DNA of 64,000 nucleotides from Anas platyrhynchos (taxonomy: Eukaryota; Chordata; Aves; Anseriformes; Anatidae): NCBI RefSeq assembly GCF_047663525.1, contig NC_092616.1, forward strand, positions 4,067,501-4,131,500, given 5' to 3'. Below, in pieces: positions 38,824-51,869 of this stretch. Every line of letters starts with the position of its first letter. Positions within the stretch are counted from its first letter, which is position 1. The notes under the pieces were generated by a model. The model searched no databases and was not told where the DNA came from. It saw only the letters and a list, made by a program, of their open reading frames with translations. A program made the position numbers and the translations under genes.

Positions 38824-41071
38824 GAAGGAATCTGTGATCTGAGAGCTTGATTTCATTCTTTTTTTTTTCTATCATGCCTGCCTATTTCTATGTTTTGTCT
38901 TTGGAGTTCTCCTAGAAGTACTCTTCAAAATCTCCAAGATAAAATTAGTGTACATCTGAGGAAGAAGTGGCCATAATCTGTTTCCTAACCTACCTATTTA
39001 CACATGCAATTAAGCAGGAAAATTAAAACCTTTTATTTCCTGAAATACTTTGAGATCTCTGCATTAATTGTAAACAAGTTTTGTAACTGAAAACAACCAT
39101 TTAGAGGCAGATTTTCCATATATCAGCATTGTTTCCTTGTTTCTTCCCTAAACCTGTAACATATGCTTTTTAATGCCCAGATATCTCAATGCTTCACATG
39201 ATCACACATAGAGCACGGCTTGGGCTAACATTGCTCAAGGAAAACTGGTGGAGTACTCCTTACATAGTGACAGTCTCACCAGCAGCATTGCTCCAAGTTG
39301 AAAGAAACCCATTCCTCTGAGCCCAGACAAGTCACAGATGCCTGCAGCTGCTTTTAGCAGTGGCTGTTCTAGCACAGTATCTCAGCGCTTCAGAGCACAG
39401 CAAAAGAGATTTACCATTGTCAGGAGCTAGCACACAGGTGCACTCTTCTCAGTTGGTGATACAGTAGACAGAGGTGACTTCATTTTCTCTTTGTCATTTC
39501 CCTGGAAAGCACCTGGACGGGGCTCTCTGGACACTACTCCATCGCTCTTGCTCCTACCTCATTATAAGTCAGTCAGTGAGCAATCCTAGGAGAGAAGTCG
39601 GCAGCCTTAGTGCTACCAGTGCTTCTCCCCAGACACTCACAACATCAGTAACAACATTAGGAGGATCTGAGCAACTTCCAGAATAACTACATGTCTTTCA
39701 AAAGTACAGAAATTGAGGAATAAGATTTAGCTGTTCAAATGAAAACTGCTAAAAACAAACAAACAAACAAAAAAAAAAAAAAAAAAAGGAAGAACACAGA
39801 AAATGAGAAAAATCAGTCTGTGTTTATTTTTATTTTGGAGCAACAGAGAAGGCTTCTCTACATCTCCACCTCTGTGGGTCCCAACACCTTCTCTGCATCC
39901 AGTGTTAGCCAAAAGATGGAGGCAGCCCTGAGAGATCCAGCTCCAATTGTGCATGCTTTCTGCCCCCAGTACACACCCAGAAAGGACCTGGAGAGAAAGC
40001 TCAGCTGGAAACAGATAGCAAGGAAAAAAGGACGGTATCATGCCACTGCAGAACAAGCCTCTACATTCATACAAATTAATGTGGCTTCAGGGCCTATTAA
40101 AAAGGGATGACTGGGTCTTACCAAGCTAGCCTTGTGTGGCTTTATGGTCAGTAGCACAAGTCACATTTCCAGAGGGGAGTTTCTCCTGCCCTTGTGTGAG
40201 GTTCATGCAGTTTTTGATTTCTTACTCTGAAATCCTGCAGGTAATGCAGCTCCAGTCTGTCTTTCTGGGGTATCCAATAAAGTCAGGATCTAGACAAGAC
40301 CGTTTCTCACCAGGATGAAAAGATACACAAGTCAGAAAGGCCACAAAGAGCCAATGCTGTGGGTTGGAGCAACCGTGGACAAATCCAGGCACTTCAGGGT
40401 GATTTCCTTCTGTGAGAGGTGTAGGACCATAAGTATGGGGAGAGCCTGTGGCGAGCAGAGTTCCTCCAAGAGCTCATTGCAGGAGGAATATCCCATCCAG
40501 AGCCTGCATGACTCAGTAACTACAGTCCCATTCGGGTCAACAGGGAAAGAGTCAGTAGAGTTTATGAGAGCTGAAAAATAGTTCATCTGACCCAAATTCT
40601 GAGCTGGGTGACACACAGAGGTGCCTACAGTGCTGCCAGGCTTTGAACCAGCACTGACAAGGCGATAGCACAACGCTCATCACTCTGTCCCAGTCGTGCT
40701 ACCTCTATATCCAAACTGAGAGTTTTTTTCTGATACTTCTAGGAGGGTAATAATTGCCTGATGTGATATTACACCCTTTGGGTTATCTCTCACTTTGTGG
40801 GGCTCCAGTCACTGCCCACCCTGGGCAGCTGCTGCTCATGAAGATAGCCTGGCCTTTCTACATATCTCCACATTCCTCTGCTGGAGGATGTCCTCTGTCC
40901 TGCCACATGTGGGAAAGCCTTGGAGAAGTACTTCAGTGACCATTCTCCATCTCCACTGCCAACAGACACTGATGGGTAACTTTTAAGTCCTACCTTTGGT
41001 CTTTCACATCTCGCAGTATGATGAAGAGCCTTTTTTCTCTGGAGCAGCAGGCCTTCTGGGGTACAGCTGCT
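38824..41071. other. Intergenic, with one inverted OR 3'-flank paralogue
   Basis: 40790-41060 is the diverged reverse complement of 53150-53420, the block downstream of the 51.9-kb OR (for example cactgcccaccctgggcagc against gcccagggcaggcagtgac). It is a leftover of a lost OR copy. An A-rich run lies at 39755-39787. No other gene seen. Confidence 0.5.
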
Positions 41072-42012
41072 TGTATTGGGTTTACGTGGCAATGGTTTGG
41101 TAGCAGTGGTGCTGCAGGGGTGGCCTCTGTTAGAAGGGTGCAGAAGCTGCCCCCTGCCAGGTAAGAGCCCGTTCCACATGGCTTCAAAAGTGACCCATCA
41201 CTGACCAAAGCTGAGCGAATGGGCAATACTAGTTGCAACTCTGTAAGAGGGTATTTAAGAAAGGAGAAATACTGCTCTGAAACAGCAGCTGGGAGAGAGG
41301 AGTGAGAAAATGTAGAAAGAAACAGCCCTGCACACACTCCGGTCAGCGCAGAAGGAGGGCAGGAGGGGATCTAGGCACCAGAAGAGAAGTTGCCCTGAAG
41401 ACTATGGAGAGGCCCCTGGTGGAGCAGGCTGTCCCCCTGCAGCCCATGGGTCCCACATGGAGCAGATCTCCATGCTGCAGCCCGTGGAGGAGCCCTCAGT
41501 GGAGTAGGTGGATGTGGCCTGGAGGAGTCTGCAGCCCATGGAGAGGCCCTGCAGGAGCAGGCCCTGGGCCAGAGCTGCAGCCTTTGGAGAGGAGCCCACA
41601 CAGGAGCAGGGTCAGGGGGCAGCTGCCACCCATGGGGGACCCGTGCTGGAGCAGTTTGCTCCTGACAGATAGATGCTGTGGTACGGACCATATTGGAGCA
41701 GTTCTTGAAGAGCTTCTGCCTGTGAAAAGCCCATGCAGGATCAGTTTGGGAAGTACGGCATCCCGTGGGAGGGACCCCACACTGGAGCATGGGCAGAGAG
41801 TGACCATGAAGGAGCAGCGGAGGTGAAGTGTCATGGACTGACCGCAGCTCCCATTGCCTGTTCCCCTGACCTGCTCAGGGGAAGGAGAAAGAAGAGGGTG
41901 GATGGTCTTTTGCTTTTAGTTTCTCACTGTTCCAGTCTGCTAGTAACACTCAATAAATTATCTTAATCTCCCTGCATTAAGTATGCTTTACCCATGACTG
42001 CAATTGGTGAGT
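41072..42012 (+). mobile_element. Family-B LTR, nearly complete
   Basis: Begins tgtattgggtttacgtggc, has a TATA-like gtatttaag near 41250, the 'cagcccatgg / ggagcag' body, a poly(A) signal caataaatt near 41951 and tcttaatctccctgc. It is cut short at about 42012 where a CR1 starts. This LTR type is widespread in bird genomes. Confidence 0.75.
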
Positions 42013-42023
42013 GATCTGCCTAT

Positions 42024-43036
42024 CCGGTATATCAGCGCCTGGAAAATTATGGAGAAGATGATTTTTGAAGTCATTGAGGTGTACCTGGGGGACAATGCAG
42101 TCACTGGTCCCAGCCAACATAGGTTCGTGAGGGGTAGATCCTGCCTAACAAACCTGATTTCCTTTTATGATAAGATCACCCATCTCGTTGACCAAGGGAA
42201 ACCAGCTGATGTGATCTTTTTGGACTTCAGCAAGGCTTTTGACACAGTTTTCCAGTGGATCCTACTGGAAAAAATGTCCAGCATACAACTCAACAAAAAC
42301 ATCATACAATGGGTGTACAATTGGCTGATGGGCAAGGCTCAAAGGGTTGTGATAAATGGGGCCACATCCAGCTGGTGGATGGTCTCTAGTGGGGTCCCTC
42401 AAGGCTCCATTTTAGGGCCAGTCCTCTTCAATGTCTTTAAAAATTACTTAGATGTAGGACTAGAAGGTGTTTTGAGCAAATTTTCTGATGACACCAAACT
42501 TGGGGGAGTTGTGGACTCACATGAGGGTGGAAAGGCCTTGCAGAGAGATCTGGACAGATTGGAGATCTGGGTGATCACCAACCACATGGAGTTTAATGAA
42601 GGGAAGTGCCAGGTCCTGCACCTGGGACAGGGCAACCCTGGCTATATGTACAGACTGGGCAATGAGACACTGGAGAGCAGCCCCACAGAGAGGGATCTGG
42701 GGGTTGGGGTGGAGAGCAAGTTGATTATGAGCCAGCAGTGTGCCCTGGCAGCTAGGAAGGCCAACTGTATCCTCGGGTACATCAAGCACAGCATTGCTAG
42801 TCAGTCGAGGGAGGTGACTGTCCTGCTCTACTCTGCACTGGTCCGTCTTCCCCTTGAGTACTGTGTACAGTTCTGGTCACCACAGTACAATAAGGACATT
42901 AAACTGTTGGAGAGTGTCCAGAGGAGGGTGACGAAGATGGTGAAGGGCCTAGAGGGGAAGACATATGAGGAGCATCTGAGGGCACTGGGCCTGTTCAGCC
43001 TGGAGAAGAGGAGGCTTAGGGGGGACCTCATCACGG
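42024..43036 (+). mobile_element. CR1 LINE, RT part open, 3' end replaced
   Basis: An uninterrupted RT frame (42004 to about 43035) with [29 protein letters not shown] (motif A), [18 protein letters not shown] (motif B) and a motif C changed from FADD to FSDD, then [16 protein letters not shown] and [12 protein letters not shown]. It stops exactly where the inverted duplication arm begins, so the CR1 tail was lost at that breakpoint. Confidence 0.88.
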
Positions 43037-44735
43037 TCTGCATTGCTGCCCACTTACCAGGAGCTCCCCTTGGGCCCAGGAGCCCGGCCCAGATCAGCAG
43101 CAGAGGCCCAGCCCAAGGCCTCTCTTGCTCTGCCCCCCACCAGGATCCCTGCACATGGCCCTGGGGCTTCAGGGGAACCTGCTGGGAAACAGCCTGAAGG
43201 AATCCCTGGGGCTCCCTCCCTCCCCTGGGCACATACACTTCTTCACACCAGGGTCATTTCTCCTTAGAGAACAACAATTAAGTGTAACAATCACATCTTC
43301 TTGTCCCAGTATCAGTTTGGACATGAAGTCATGGTCGGGGACTGATCTCCTTCATCCCCACTTAAGGAAAGAATTCAGCAGTCAGTCAAGACATCTCATG
43401 CTGGTTGTTATTCCTGGGGCTGGAAAAGGATCTCAGCTCCCTCCCATATCTGCCACAGACCCACAGGAGCTGGGATTCCTCAGGCCTCAGTTCAGGTGTC
43501 CACAGCATAGGCAACTTAATGTGAATTACTGGGCCACAATAGCTCCTTAGTGGAGATGGAGGACAGGCAGGAGCTGTTCAAATGGAAATACCTGCTGAAA
43601 TTTGAGGTTGATCCTCTGGGAGTCAGGTGGAGGCATTCACTTGGGTAACTGAAATGGCAGCAGACAACAAATGTAGGGCAACTGAACCTGTCCCTACTCC
43701 TTATGTTCAGAGCAGCCTGCAGAGGCTGTCAGCAGAACAAAAGGAGTCATGTGGCACAGGCAGAGCTAAACCTATTCTGTTCTCTTTTAAATGTTCTCTT
43801 TTTCCATTTCTCTTCTACGTGACCCTTGGCTGTAATGGCTGTTGTGTCTCGGACATCTCCACAGGGCCTCAGCTCTCACCAGCCAGGTCTCCCTGCCCTT
43901 TGTGCCTTGAGGCAGGACTCTGCAGGGGTACAACAGGTCATCAGTGAGGATAAAATCCGTGGTTACTTTGCAAACTACACCCTTAACAGTCCATGGGACC
44001 TAGGGGCCTGCATCCAAGGGTACAGGGAGAGTGTTCTGGCCTGGAGGTACTGGCTCCTTATGATCCCAGGAAGGGATCAGACAGCAGCATTCAGGTGCTG
44101 TAAGAGATCATTTAAATGCTCTTAGAGCTAAGACTATAAAGAGAGAAGACTATAGATGATCTGTTGAACTTGGTGTGACTTCATTCTAGACACAATACTC
44201 CACCATTAGTCTCAGATCTCCATTACATGTTTGCACTGACCCTATGGGATTATTAAAGGGTGAACAAATTTTGCTGATCAGTCCTTGGCTCTGCAGTTAA
44301 TGAATCACCATATATATGGGAATCAGGGAATCTTGGATGGTGCCATATTGCCACTGGTGCACCATTTGGGTAGCTACTGGCACGTCGACCCTCAGCAACC
44401 CCACAGCTGAAGGATCCTGTGAGGCACCGGGCAAGGTAGAAAACTGTTGAATGTGCATAAATCACCATAAATCACCTCCAGCATGGCCAATTGCATCAGA
44501 TATGGGCTGCCTCTCTCCCTGGTGGTCCATTTGCCTGGGTGACATACAACATCTTCCTTGAAGGGATACCTTTCCTTTACACCTGACAGGAGTTACCTCA
44601 GGAGAGGGAGGATTTGTGCCCCCTTTCCAATTGCTTTGTCAATGCCCCCTTCCCTGGGGAGGGATCCCAGCTGCTTGGCTTCCCTGCCCTCTAATTCGAG
44701 GCTACTGGCCCTGTTATCCCAGTATTGGAGCAGCC
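43036..44735 (-). repeat. Inverted duplication, right arm (left arm 21008-22700)
   Basis: Reverse complement of the left arm. Its inner edge is fused to a CR1 reading frame at 43036. At the outer edge ERV sequence continues further (to about 45275) than in the left arm, so this arm sits in the longer, presumably original, ERV context. Confidence 0.8.
43826..44125 (+). other. 99-codon frame, partner of 21612-21911
   Basis: Near-identical peptide to the left-arm frame, unrecognised. See that entry. Confidence 0.25.
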
Positions 44736-45275
44736 AGGTGACAATGTGCTGGCCGAGATGATGGCTGAAATCTAATCACACATCTCACAGCTCCCCAAGG
44801 AATAGTGATCAGGTGCTTACTGCTCCTTTTATGTTATCTCTGTCTTCGTCCACACATTTCTCTGATGGCTTGGGAGGAGCCTGCCTCATCTTCTTCTTCC
44901 TCCTTCCCTCTAGGAGTAGGAGCTTCTTTCCTGATTTGATTTTATTCTCATGTATATATTCGACTGATACAGGCACAGGTTGGTTCTCTGGCCCAGTCAC
45001 AGGGACTGGAGTTGTGTAGATTTTTTTATTATTTTTTTAGGATTCTGCACTTCTTCAAGGGTGAAGTTAGAAAGCATTGGAGGTGCCTGCCCGTATCCTC
45101 CCACACACCCTGCCCCTCATAATTATCCTGCCTCAGGGCAGATCATTGTGTGGCATTCTGAAATAGTTTACTCTAACCTTAAACAAAACCTGAAACACAT
45201 TCAGGACACAAAACAATACGTACAGGCTGGTTTGAACATCCCATGGATTCAAAGTTTTGAAGAGCTATTGTAACT
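44150..45275 (-). pseudogene. ERV gag-pro-RT remnant, minus strand
   Basis: On the minus strand the order follows the intact provirus gag: the atagctcttcaaaactttga part, gaggcaggataattatgag, a shortened centre lacking the Pro-Ala and 66-bp repeats, the gagctgtgagatgtgtg and cattgtcacctggctgctcc capsid-like parts, then protease-RT text (ggttgctgagggtcg). Multiple stops and deletions. It shows that a shorter, repeat-poor gag existed in older members of the family. Confidence 0.75.
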
Positions 45276-45704
45276 AGATGTGGGAAGAAGAAGTGTCCCC
45301 TCTCATCCCTTCCATAGATTGGCTCCCTGGGGAGAAAAGTAAAGACTGTTAATTATAAATAGTTTCTGCGAGAAAGTTCCTCAAGCATGGAGGTGACAGC
45401 AATGCTGAGTACAACTACCAGATTTGTCTCATGACCAGTAATTTTATCACAACATAAGGCAGTGTTAGGCCGTGGAGTAAACTAATAACCATAAACCAGC
45501 CCCGACAAAGGATAAACAGCACAACAGGGAACACACACAATATGTAATGTGCTACCCAACACAGTTCTGAGACCAAACACAACTACTACACCAACAAAAA
45601 ATGAACATTGTGGTCAGCAACTATGAAGCTGATATATTGCTTCTAACAACTTTATTTTAACATGATCCAGTCATATCTGTCATTATCTGAGCCCTTTATG
45701 GCCC
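45276..45704. other. Intergenic, nothing recognised
   Basis: AT-rich. Near 45480-45600 there is text like the 5' leader of the ERV in reverse, but it is too weak to call. Confidence 0.4.
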
Positions 45705-46135
45705 CACACAGGATTTATTTGTGAAGGAGGGCATCCCACAGGAGGGACCCAGAGAGGGCAGAGATTGACCATCAAGGAGCAGTGGAAACAATGTCACGGA
45801 CTGACAGCAATTCCCAATTCTTCTGTTCCACCCAGGAGCAGGAGTTACAGGAGGCTGGATGGGGGGAATGGTGTTTTTTGTTTGCTTGTAGTTCCTCAAG
45901 GTTGTAGTGCACCAGTGATAGGCAATAAAATATCTTAATCTGCCTATGCTAAGTCTGTCTTGCCTGTGATGATAATTGGTACCCATGAGGATATTTGGTG
46001 GGTGACCTCCTGTTCTACCTCAAGCCTTGAGCTCTTTTCATCATAATTTTCCCCCCTTTTCCTTGTAGGTGGGGAATTAAAGGAGCGGTGGCCATGGAGT
46101 CCAACTGTGTACCTGTGTAAAACCACCACAGTACA
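45705..46135 (+). mobile_element. Family-B LTR, 3' half
   Basis: gcatcccacaggagggaccc, ggcaataaaatatcttaatc and an end at gtgtaaaaccaccaca (about 46133). A CR1 follows within a few bases. Confidence 0.65.
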
Positions 46136-46138
46136 CAG

Positions 46139-47200
46139 AAACTGGCTGGATAGCCGGGCCCAAAGAGTCGTGGTAAATGAAGTCTAGTCCAGTTGGAGGC
46201 CAGTCAATAGTGGCGTTCCCCAGGGCGCAGTACTGGGGCCAGTACCCTTCAATATCTTCATTGATGATCTGGACGAGGGCATTGAGTGCACCCTCAGTAA
46301 GTTTGCAGATGACACCAAGTTAGGTGCGTGTGTCGATCTGCTCGAGGGTAGGAAGGCTCTGCAGGAGGATCTGGATAGGCTGCACCAATGGGCTGAGGTC
46401 AACTGTATGAAGTTCAGCAAGGCCAAGTGCTGGGTCCTGCACGTGGGGCGCAATAACCCCAAGCAGAGCTACAGGCTGGGAGATGAGTGGTTGGAGAGCT
46501 GCCAGGCAGAGAAGGACCTGGGAATATTGGTTAATAGTCCGCTGAATATGAGGCAGCAGTGTGCTCAGGTGGCCAAGAAGGCCAATGGCATCCTGGCTTG
46601 TATCAGAAACAGTGTGACCAGCAGGGCTAGGGAAGTGATCGTCCCCCTGTACTCGGCTCTGGTGAGGCTGCACCTCGAGTACGGTGTTCAGTTTTGGGCC
46701 CCTCGCTACAAGAAGGACATCGAGGTGCTTGAGCGGGTCCAGAGAAGGGCGACAAAGCTGGTGAGGGGCCTGGAGAACAAGTCCTATGAGGAGCGGCTGA
46801 AGGAGCTGGGCTTGTTCAGCCTGGAGAAAAGGAGGCTCAGGGGCGACCTTATTGCTCTCTACAGATATTTTAAAGGAGGCTGTAGCGAGGTGGGGGTTGG
46901 TCTATTCTCCCACGTGCCTGGTGACAGGACGAGGGGGAACGGGCTTAAGTTGTGCCAGGGGAGTTATAGGTTGGACCTTAGGAAGAACTTCTTTACCGAA
47001 AGGGTTGTTAGACACTGGAACAGGCTGCCCAGGGAGGTGGTGGAGTCACCATCCCTGGAAGTCTTTAAAAGACATTTAGATGTAGAGCTTAGGGATATGG
47101 TTTAGTGGGGACTGTTAGTGTGAGGTCAGAGGTTGGACTCGATGATCTTGAGGTCTCTTCTAACCTAGAAATTCTGTGATTCTGTGATTCTGTGATTCAG
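46139..47200 (+). mobile_element. CR1 LINE, 3' third with open RT tail
   Basis: Starts in RT after motif A ([13 protein letters not shown]), has motif B in a shifted frame ([17 protein letters not shown]), FADDTK, and is open from 46407 to 47105 (232 codons: [17 protein letters not shown] through [18 protein letters not shown]). The 3' end is three tandem attctgtg units ending near 47198, a complete CR1 tail. Same subfamily as the right-edge element. Confidence 0.9.
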
Positions 47201-49139
47201 TAGGGAGATTGGAAGGGTCCAGCACCAGGGCTGTGGCCATCCAGGGATGGCATCTCAGCACCCAGAACACGCTCTGGCAGCCTGGTGGCACAGGAGGGGC
47301 TGGTTCCCCTGAAGGAGATCAGTACAAGGGGAAGGCTTGATTTCCAACACAGGCATTTCTGGCACATTCCTGAGAGGCCTGTGGAGCTGCAGGACACACC
47401 AGTCTCTGGGACACCCTCTGCAAGGTGCCCCTGCTCCTCCGCCCGTCAGCGAGGGTCGCCCAGTGCAAGCTTGCTGCCTGCTGACCCCACTCCTGGCCAC
47501 ACAAGGACAGCGCTGGGGAGCACCCTAGCAGTGCCCAGCAGGGACCAGGCCTTGCAGGGAAGTGCTGGCACTGCCGCTGCTCCAGTGATGATATCCTGGT
47601 GATACAGTGCTTCCCCCTATGACATCAACCCGTGTCATTAGAAGGCCTGTGAGGTCAGTAACAAGGAGACAAGGAGACATATTTTCCGGCATTTCTTGAC
47701 AAATCCACCAGGAACATCTCCAAATGGTGGCAAAGCCCACGGAATAAAGGAAGTGAAGCACTGGAGTAGTCCCTGCTGTGTTCTTGTACTAAGATACCTC
47801 TGCTTTTGGGAGCTCTCCCAGGAAGGTAGGGTTTGAGTCTTGTCCTGGGGCTGGGCTTTTTTCAAACGATGGCAGCGAAGGCGCCTGGAATGCATTATAT
47901 GTGTTAGGATGCATTAGGATGTGTTATATGGAGGGAATTGCAGCACATTCCTGGGCCTTCCTCCCCTCATGTCCCACAAGGCTCTGTGCTCTGAGAAGGC
48001 CTCAGCACCCTTGCCCAGGACATCCCCCCTGCCATGCCACAGGCAGAGGTGGCACACGAGGGAATGGCAAACTTACCTTCAGCACCTCATGGTAAGGGAG
48101 AGGGTTAGTGCAGCACTGCAGATGAAGGGTAGAGTAGGGAGAACAGCTTGGGACAGATGCAGTGCACTCCTTAATGCTGACACAGCTTCCTTTCAGTGGG
48201 GATCCAGCTCCTCCTGCCTGTGCCCCAGGCTGAGGGCATTGGGGCACATCTGGGCTGCAGCACCTCAGCTGTGGCACAAGGGCCAAACTCAGACTTGTCC
48301 CAGATCTTTTGCTCAAGAGCCTGGGCATGAAGAGGCTTTCCATCACAGCAGATATGCTGCCGTGGATGGCAGATGGGCACAAAAGGATGAATTCAGGGGT
48401 CCCAAGGAGGGCAAGCCCTGGTGTTCCTGAGGCCAGAAGGAATCAGGCCTGGGCTGTGCTGCCCTGACAGCAGAGGGCATTTGTGGTGTTGGTGCAGCCC
48501 TGAGGGCCAGTGCTGGAGCTGAGGCCGATCTCCAGGCACGAGAATGGGCTGCTGACAATGTCTTTGGCAATGGGCATCCTGTGATCCAGGGACACAGAAA
48601 AAATCACTGTGTCTGGATAGTACCATCAGAGTGATTAACGGGTGGGGATGAGAAGCAGCAGCAGTGTTTGCAAGCTGAATGACATAAATGGAAACTCTGG
48701 TGTGAAGTGCCTCATATCTGTGCACTGCCTGCCTCTACCCGGTAGAAGTGGGACAGACCTTGGCTCTCTGAGAAGCAGTCACTTGCTCATAAGCACCAGG
48801 TCTACCAGAGATGCCCTCAGGGGTGCCCTCTAAGTACCAGCTGTGAATAGCCAAAGCTGTCCTGTGGGTCCTGTGCTGCCCATGCCGGCTGCATGCTCCA
48901 GTGGTGCTGGGCAGCGTTGGCATCTCAGGTAGCACTGCAGGACTGCAATTGGCTTTAAATGGAGCGGCTGCCCCGAATTTCATTAGGCAATGTAGGGATG
49001 TCCATGAGACAAGTGCCGTTACAGTCCCTGGAGATGGAGGGAAAACCAGATGGAGAAGAGGGAGAGAGAGACTCAGCTCTCCCTGTGGCACAGTTCTCCA
49101 TTGGGTCAGGTGGATGCCTCTACAGGCTGCCCTGAGCCT
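47201..49139. other. Intergenic, partly duplicon
   Basis: 47210-47290 repeats text of the D1/D2 spacer (cagcaccagggctgtggcc). The rest is GC-rich sequence with several chance ORFs up to 169 codons, none with recognisable domains or paralogue conservation. Confidence 0.45.
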
Positions 49140-51842
49140 ACTGAGGAGGGACAGGTTTAGTTGTCCTAAATGGGTGCATTTGCTGTCATTTCAGCTGGCC
49201 AAAGGCATTCCCCCCAGCCTCCACGGTGATGCCCCCAGGTGCTGCCCTGTCCCTCATGATACCTCCATGAGAGCTTGCAGATGCCTGCACGTACCTCTGC
49301 CCCCTGACATGTCACCAGGCATTTGCAACCCACAGATTTCCTCCATCTCCATTAATAATCTTGGAGATGAGACAAGGAGCTAACCTGCAGGTGCCCATGT
49401 GGTGCACACCTGAAGTGAGGGCAGGCGAATCCCAGTTCCTATGTGCCTTGGGCAGGCATGGGTGTGAGCTGAGTGCCCTCCTAGCAACAGGATTAAAATC
49501 CAGCATGAGATGTCTTAACGGACTCTGCTGCCTGACTTTTTGGAGAAATGTACTTGTTGTCAATAAGTGTGTGTGCCCAGCTGAGGGAGAGAGCCCCAGG
49601 GATTCCTTCAGGCTGTTTGCCAGCAGGTTCCCCTGTAGCCCTATGTGCAGGGAGCCTGGTGAGGGGCAGAGCAAGGGAGGCCTTGGGCTGGGCCTCTGCT
49701 GCTGAGCTGGGCCGGGCTCCTGGGCCCAAGGGGAGCTCCTGGCAAGCGGGCAGCGCTGCAGAAAGACAGCTCTGCCCAGGAGCAGCTCCTCTGCACAGCG
49801 CAGCAGGGCTGGCGGCACTGCCTGCAGCTGGCACTGGGAGGGGAGAGAAGGGAGATAGAGGTTACGGTCTGCATGGAATATGAGAGAACTAAGAGCTCAG
49901 AGGAGGAGAAATCTTGCTAGCACATAACACGGTAAGTCTCTTTGTGCAGTGCATTGCACATGAGTATCAGGGAAGATTTCCAGACTGAGTACTTCCCATA
50001 GAAGATAAGGTCAGATGCACTTGGTATTTCTTTAGTGTGGAAAAGCACAAGCTCCAGCCCAGGGGTTCCCTGCCATAGGGTCATTGTCCAGTCCCAAGGG
50101 CTCCCTTGTCGCAGGCTGGCTGCAGGCTGTGAAGCCGGGGGTGCAGACAGGGGTGTCCAGGGCTGTGGTGCAGAGCAGGGTCCCTGCTGTGGCCCAGGGG
50201 CTGTGTGGCAGGTCAGAGCCTCTGCCGCCTGCCAGGCTCAGCACTCAGCCTGCCCGGGGAGCTGCCCAGGGCGCTGCGGGGAGAAGCTGTGGGTGGAAGG
50301 AGCCCCCCTGGCAGGGCAGGGTCCTGCTGCTGGTGGGAGGCTGCTGCCTGGGGTAGCCTGCTCACAGCTGCACAACAAACCAAGGCAATTTCAAAGCGAA
50401 CTTCACTCTCATCTTTCCTTAGCCTCTGCTTTCAGTTTTCTCTTCTTTTGGCTCACTAGGAATAGAAATAGAAGCTGTTATTTCCTGGAAGAGCCTAAGA
50501 CTCATACACCACCAGAAGGAGGTTTAGAAGAATCTCCAGAAACTCTTTCCTGCCTCTCAGCCCATAGAAAGCTCCACCACCACTCGTGCAGTGTCAGCAG
50601 GGTCTGTGTGACCTGGGCTCTTGGACCTGCCCCCACCGAGCTGCCCCTGGGCAGAGCCCTGCTGCCAGGAGGTGTCTGCAGGGCAGAGCTGAGCACCCAG
50701 CGGGTGGGATGGGGGCTGTGAGCTGCAGGCAGGAGGGTGGGGACAGAGCCCCATCTGCAGGCAGGGACAGCTGCAGGCAGCAGAGCCCTGGTCAGGGAGT
50801 GAGAGGGAGCTGCTCCAAGAAAATTTATGGCAGGGGGGATTTGTGTACTTCCCTCCCATCCCTGAAGCGCCAACGCCTTCTCACAAACTTCTTGGCTACT
50901 TTTCTCATCCAGCCATGTCATGGAAATTTTAACACGAGTTTCTTTGGAATCCCTAGATTTTGGGGGATGAAAATTCATCTGGAGCTCAAAATCTGATGAT
51001 GATGTTCCTAAGTGTTAGTTCTGTCCTTAAATAAAAATCATCCATAGTTTCTCCTAAGTGTTGGGTCTCAGAGAAATGCTATATGGGGAAGGAGCTGACT
51101 CTCCCTTCAGTACATAGGCCATACAAATGCAGCTGGTTGGCTGCATGTGGGCAGCTGCTACGATCCCTCTGTGTCCGCGGTGAAAAGCAGGGAGCTGAGA
51201 TCCTCCTCAGGTTTGGTGAGATGGGTGAGGGGTTTGGAGATCTGCCCTTTGAATCTGTCTTCATCTCTTCCCAGCAGCATTACGGTTCTTTTTAGGGGAT
51301 CACCTAAGTGCAACCATCCTCCAGAAATGCCTGCAAAGGGCAGCTGAGACCAGGACTGGCTGATAAAACAGCTGTCCTCACTCTGTCCTGAGGAACAGTC
51401 CCTTTGCCTCGCAGGACCCCCAAAACTACCTTATTGGGGAGTACAAACACCAAGGTTGTATGCATAAATGCACCCCTCAGATGAGGTGGAGAAACTAGAA
51501 AATACCGCCAAAGCCTGGACAATGGGTTTTCACAAAAATGTTGAGGTTTTTTGAATTTTCAGCAAGCATTCTGAAATTAGTTTGATACCTCATCTGTATT
51601 TAATACAGCAACAGCCCATGTCCTCATTTACATAACTGCGTGGGTCAGGACTGCCTCCTCCAGCGCCCTACTTATCCCAGTGGCACTGGAATCAGCATCA
51701 ACTAGAACAAACAAGCTCTTGTGAAATGGACCTGCAAAGATCTTCCTGAAAAGGGAGAGGCAGGAGGGAGGATTGTATAAGAAATTGAGTAGGTTTGATC
51801 ACAGAGTTCTGTCCTAATGTTGTCCTGATTTTCTCTCTTCAG
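49140..51842 (+). repeat. OR upstream duplicon C (paralogue 22440-25499)
   Basis: Colinear with duplicon A upstream of the split OR. It lacks an obvious counterpart of the 28-bp hairpin. It directly precedes the intact OR and ends in an acceptor-like ttctctcttcag at 51842. Confidence 0.75.
51841..51842 (+). other. Probable splice acceptor of the OR coding exon
   Basis: gattttctctcttcag, with 27 bases of leader before the ATG at 51870, as in the other two OR14-like genes. Confidence 0.6.
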
Positions 51843-51869
51843 ACTGCCCTCTATACCCAGAGGCATCAA

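Noticed and set aside
38522-38875. Lys/Arg/Glu and Phe/Leu/Ser frames across the (AAAAG)n array
   Set aside because: Pure microsatellite translation.
47921-48430. 169-codon frame in the intergenic region
   Set aside because: No recognisable domain or conserved copy. Composition fits chance.
50035-50721. 228-codon frame in OR upstream duplicon C
   Set aside because: The matching block at 23.0 kb does not keep the frame. Low-complexity composition.
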